Assembly: GCA_027972325.1 (NCBI GenBank) | Contig: JAPMOS010000091.1 | Coordinates: 62,501-126,500, forward strand | Origin: Paratrimastix pyriformis | Lineage: Eukaryota; Preaxostyla; Paratrimastigidae | DNA: 64,000 nt | Reading direction: 5' to 3' | Part shown: positions 60,692 to 64,000 of the stretch, one piece after another | Numbering within the stretch: the stretch's first letter is position 1 | How the letters are laid out: every line of letters starts with the position of its first letter | Program-made: the position numbers and the translations under genes | Notes under the pieces: model-generated | Database searches by the model: none | Seen by the model: the letters and a program-made list of their open reading frames with translations, nothing else | What the model was told of the DNA's origin: nothing

Positions 60692-61432
60692 CTACCGGCA
60701 CGTTCTCGGGAAGGGCACGGATTCCGGCACGGGTTCGGGCTCAGCCACAAGGACAGGAACGGGCAGAGGAAGGGGCCCAGTTAAGAGGAAGTCCCAAAGG
60801 GTAGGAAGCTCGCGCGAGCAGGTGCTGGTGCGGAACTTGTGGCACTGAATCGACCAGTCATAGGTCTTCCGTTCGTCCGCGGAGAGAGAGAGGTATTCAC
60901 GTTCGCAGGCCAGGAATACCTTGGGGAACTGTTCTCCGTAGTAGTCAGTGCGCTCCAACAGGGAACGGTCACGAAGAACCCCTGAGGTAGAAGGGGTAAG
61001 AGCGTTCCCAGAGGACGATCTCATCGAGCCTCATCGGGCCCTCGATGGGGTGGTCGATGTCGAATGCAGCCTCGGAATCAAGGAGCAGGGTAATGAGCAA
61101 GGCTCTTGCTGACAGGCCCCTGTAGGTCTGCGACGTATCAGAACAGCGTCCGCTGGTCAAGGAAAAAGGACGCCACCGAAAGCGAGAACCATCCGGGTGA
61201 GTACCTTGTGCAACTCAACACAGATGGGAGCGGAGAAATGGTACTCAGTCAACGGCTTCAAAAGTGAACGGGGACGATGAGGCCGGGATTCAGATGTTTC
61301 GTGTTCGGGAACCAACTTGCCAGCAGCTTGGGAAGATCCGTTCGTAAAAGCCTGTCGGCTTAGGTGCACCTCGGTCTTGTCCTCCGGTTGAAAGAAGTCG
61401 TAGGTCCTGGAGGAGAGGCATGAGAAACCCAC
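60692..61432 (-). pseudogene. Unknown host-type protein, paralogue copy 1
   Basis: Minus-strand frames at 61157-61432 (FFQPEDKTEVHLSRQAFTNG, then CVELHKVLTRMVLAFG) and 60692-61024 (TDYYGEQFPKVFLACEREYL, then SADERKTYDWSIQCHKFRTS). They match the second copy at 62426-63080 piece by piece. The central part (60969-61160: SEAAFDIDHPIEGPMRLDEI) is in another frame, so this copy carries frameshifts or short introns. The C-terminus is a Pro/Val/Glu repeat (LPLPVPVLVAEPEPVPES). No domain recognised. Confidence 0.55.
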
Positions 61433-61519
61433 AACACATCAGGGAAAACAGTAAACAGACCGATTGAGGAGCGGGGAGCAGCGGACTTCGTAGGCGGGGG
61501 GGCTTGTCGTGGCGTCATG

Positions 61520-61995
61520 CCGGGAAGGGGCTCAGGAAGTGGCTCAGGAAGTGGCTCAGGAAGGGGCTCAGGAAGGGGCTCAGGAAGGGCTCAGGAAGGG
61601 GCTCAGGAAGGGACTCAGGAAGGGGCTCAGGAAGGGACTCAGGAAGGGACTCAGGAAGGGGCTCAGGAAGGGACTCAGGAAGGACTCAGGAAGGGACTCA
61701 GGAAGGGACTCAGGAAGGGACTCAGGAAGGGACTCAGGAAGAGACTCAGGAAGAGACTCAGGAAGAGGCTCAGGAAGGGACTCAGGAAGGGACTCAGGAA
61801 GGGGCTCAGGAAGGGGCTCAGGAAGGGGCTCAGGAAGGGGCTCAGGAAGGGGCTCAGGAAGGGGCTCAGGAAGGGGCTCAGGAAGGGGCTCAGGAAGGGG
61901 CTCAGGAAGGGGCTCAGGAAGGGGCTCAGGAAGGGGCTCAGGAAGGGGCTCAGGAAGGGGCTCAGGAAGGGGCTCAGGAAGGGGCTCAGGAAGGG
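61520..61995 (+). repeat. 12-bp minisatellite (ggctcaggaagg)n, ~40 copies
   Basis: A 12-bp unit with ggctcaggaagg and gactcaggaagg forms, about 40 copies, homogenised at the right end. On the minus strand one frame reads Pro-Glu-Pro-Leu or Pro-Glu-Ser-Leu, fitting a Pro-rich N-terminus for copy 1, whose upstream position it occupies. Confidence 0.95.
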
Positions 61996-62425
61996 ACTCG
62001 GAACGTCCTCGACGAGAATGATCACCTGGCGAGACCGAGTCCGTCTGCTAAGCATGGCATGACTTGCGTGCTTCCTCTGCATTTTGGCGGTTTCCATGCG
62101 GGATACTCCAGGGGGTAACAGCCACTCTTTTCAAAACCAGGAAGTTCAAAATCAGACACAAGGAAAGCACTATTTCTCACGCCATCTCTCTGTTTTGTTC
62201 CCCTTGTAGGACGAACTACGGCTGGCACACGCTCTTCTCGGTGAATGGATCCACGCTGACGGGTTCCGCACAAGATAAAAGTTTTGGTAACAATAGATCA
62301 ACGAAGGTCTTCTCGATGCGACTAGGCTCCAGGGGGTAATAGCCACTCTTTTCAAAAAAACAGGGACACATGGAAAGCGGGAAGAAGGTGGCGGAGAGAG
62401 ATAGAGACAAAAAGTCTCGGGTTGT
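61996..62425. other. Spacer between the paralogues, with direct repeats
   Basis: 'tccagggggtaacagccact' at about 62107 and 'tccagggggtaatagccact' at about 62328 are direct repeats 221 bp apart, each continuing 'cttttcaaaa'. No gene. Confidence 0.5.
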
Positions 62426-63080
62426 TTATGCGCTCCCAGTGAACTTGAAGAGACAGTCCCAATGGGCCGGAATCTCGCGGTAGCAGGTGTTGGTGCGGAA
62501 CTTGTGGCACTGAATCGACCAGTCATAGGTCTTCCGTTCGTCTTCGGAGAGCGAGGTATTCACGTTCGCAAGCCTGGAATACCTTGGGGAACTGTTCTCC
62601 GTAGTAGTCAGTGAGTTCCAACATGGAACGGTCATGAAAACCTCCTTGACGTAGAAGGGGAAAGTGCGTTCCCAGAGGGCAAGCTCTTCCAGCCTCATGT
62701 GGCCATCGACGGCACGGTCGACGCCGAATGCAGCCTCGGAATCCAGACACACAAGAATCATCAAGGCTCTTGAAGTCAGGAACTGGTAGGTCTTCTCGAT
62801 ATCAGCACTTTGACCGCAGGTCATCGAAAACAGGATTTTCCCGAAGGTGAGTCCCAACCGGTTAAGTACCTTGTGCAACTCAACACAGATGGCACCGGAG
62901 AGTCGGTACTCAGCCATGGTCTCGAAAAATGAACAGGGACGATGAGACCGCGATTCAGATGGTTTGTGCTCGGGAACCAACTTGCCAGCAGCTTGGGAAA
63001 GATCCGTTCGTAAAATGCCTGTCGAGTGAGTTTCAACACTTCCTTTGTCTCCGATTGCCAGACGAGGTAGATCCTGGAGG
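62426..63080 (-). pseudogene. Unknown host-type protein, paralogue copy 2
   Basis: Minus strand: AAGKLVPEHKPSESRSHRP, AEYRLSGAICVELHKVLNRL, CLDSEAAFGVDRAVDGHMRL and WERTFPFYVKEVFMTVPCW lie in one frame, then TDYYGEQFPKVFQACEREYL is in another and DERKTYDWSIQCHKFRTNTC in the first again; hence a frameshift pair between ~62530 and ~62640 relative to copy 1. Upstream it joins Pro-rich sequence. Near 63085 a cctctcctccag string precedes the domain in both copies, possibly a splice acceptor. No family. Confidence 0.55.
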
Positions 63081-63986
63081 AGAGGTTTTAAGGAACCCAC
63101 AAGAGGTAAACAGAAAACAGACCGATTGAGGGGCGGGGGCGGTGTTCGACGACGACAGAGGCGGAGGACTCGAAGTTGTGGGAGGGACTGACGTGGAACT
63201 CGTGGCGGTGCGGGGCGTTCTGGGAGGCACGGAAGCTCGATCCGGAGCCACTGCTGGAGGCTTTGCAGTCGTGCTCGTGGCGGTGACCGGGGCTGCACGT
63301 GGGGTTCTGGGAGGCACGGAAGCCCGACCCGGAGCCACTGCTGGAGGCGTGGCAGTCGTGCTCGTGGCGGTGACCGGGGCTGCACGTGGGGTTCTGGGAG
63401 GCACGGAAGCCCGACCCGGAGCCACTGCTGGAGGCGTGGCAGTAGTGCTCGTGGCGGTGACCGGGGCTGCACGTGAGGCGGAGGACGCGACAGGGGCTGC
63501 ACGTGGGGTTCTGGAAGGCATGGATGCCGGAGGCGGAGGCGTCTTGAGAGCAACGATTGAACCAGCAGCCGGCGGCGGCGGTGAACGCTGGGTTGCCAGG
63601 ATCGATGTCGGGGAACGGGAGCGGACCTCTTGATAGCCGGGGAGCCTGTGCTGGCGTCTTGGGCGGGATGGAGTCGGGCAGTTTCTTGGGAGGCGAACCC
63701 GCCCTCGGTTTCGGAGGAGGGGCAAGCGACGACGACGGAGGGCGGTCCGGCGTTGGGGGCTGCTTTGAGGGCGTCGGAGGAGGGGCTGCGGTCTGCTCGG
63801 GTTCGGGGTCAGCTCAGGTTCGGCGGGCTGCTCGGGTTCGGCGAGCTGCTCGGGTTCACCAGGGACGGACTGCTCGGCGGCTTCCGGTTCTGTGCCGGTT
63901 TGCTGTAGTTCGGACTGCGCCGGTTCGGGTTCTGAGGGTTCTGCGGGTTCGGTGGTGGTGGCCTGCACAGGGTCGGAGGTAGTCAC
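63081..63986 (-). CDS. Pro/Ala/Thr-rich N-terminal region of paralogue 2
   Basis: Minus-strand frame starting at Met 63986, continuing towards the window end. It begins TTSDPVQATTTEPAEPSEPE, with PEQ/AEPE repeats, then Arg/Pro-rich sequence, then an array of 29-residue units (PRAAPVTATSTTATPPAVAP). It looks extracellular or disordered. The start may lie beyond the window. Confidence 0.4.
63190..63500 (+). repeat. 87-bp minisatellite, ~3.5 copies
   Basis: 'gcagt(c/a)gtgctcgtggcgg' occurs at 63265, 63352 and 63439, spaced 87 bp, with partial copies at each end. The period is a multiple of three, so it keeps the minus-strand Pro/Ala/Thr frame. Confidence 0.95.
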
Positions 63987-64000
63987 CTCGGGTTCAGTTG

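Noticed and set aside
61504-62118. Three overlapping plus-strand frames (AQEG, GRDS, RKGL repeats)
   Set aside because: The 12-bp array has no stops in any forward frame; the frames are artefacts of the repeat.
1-64000. CRISPR arrays, bacterial operons, riboswitches, rRNA
   Set aside because: Repeats have no unique spacers; there is no bacterial gene organisation and no rRNA-like segment.

Overview
This is nuclear DNA of a eukaryote, most likely a protist or alga. It contains satellite and microsatellite arrays, an APE/RT/RNase H non-LTR retrotransposon, a Ty3/gypsy-type element, and two integrated DNA-virus-like elements related to Polintons and Polinton-like viruses. No bacterial operons, rRNA or confidently placed single-copy host genes are visible. 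The species cannot be named from the sequence. No searches or composition counts were run, so every family call rests on motifs read by eye.

Layout. 1-3350 is GC-rich satellite: a ~170-bp monomer in a 171/169 alternating array, flanked by decayed relatives. A tRNA-like relic and GATG-type microsatellites follow. ~3976-32180 is element A, AT-rich and virus-like. It carries part of a protein-primed-type DNA polymerase, a GIY-YIG nuclease, a VLTF3-like zinc-ribbon protein, a myristoylated membrane protein, capsid proteins, a packaging ATPase, an S74-chaperone fibre and a possible ssDNA-binding protein. A ~10-kb LINE (8776-18764) sits inside A, bounded by an 11-bp target-site duplication and an (AC)n tail. 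~32490-55145 is element B, GC-rich, with terminal inverted repeats built from GTGCCACTTGC motifs. It carries a UL9-like helicase, a family B polymerase joined to a UL52-like primase, a tyrosine recombinase, and the same capsid, ATPase, membrane and fibre genes as A. 55150-60300 holds a broken Ty3/gypsy pol on the minus strand, itself split by a 1.5-kb retroposed insert, and a fragment of a second LINE. 60690-63990 holds two tandem paralogues with low-complexity arrays of different period.

How the genes fit together. A and B share at least eight gene families although base composition, promoter-like motifs and replication genes differ. They are MCP, an MCP-adjacent small protein, the A32-type ATPase, an L1R/F9L-like membrane protein, a stalked single-TM protein, the S74 fibre, an acidic LSDEEL protein and a ~300-residue unknown. 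This shared set looks like a virion module (capsid, packaging, membrane or entry, attachment) attached to interchangeable replication modules: protein-primed-type polymerase in A, polymerase-primase-helicase plus recombinase in B. Both elements are fossils. A has roughly five breaks besides the LINE. B has roughly eight to ten, mostly in replication and integration genes, while its virion genes mostly look whole.

The most unusual host-element feature is the LINE. Between its gag-like ORF and its endonuclease it carries a decayed domain with the Cys box, two CxxC pairs and His box of a ubiquitin-specific protease. After the RNase H it carries a methyltransferase-like domain, a diverged relative of which lies at 59.9-60.3 kb.
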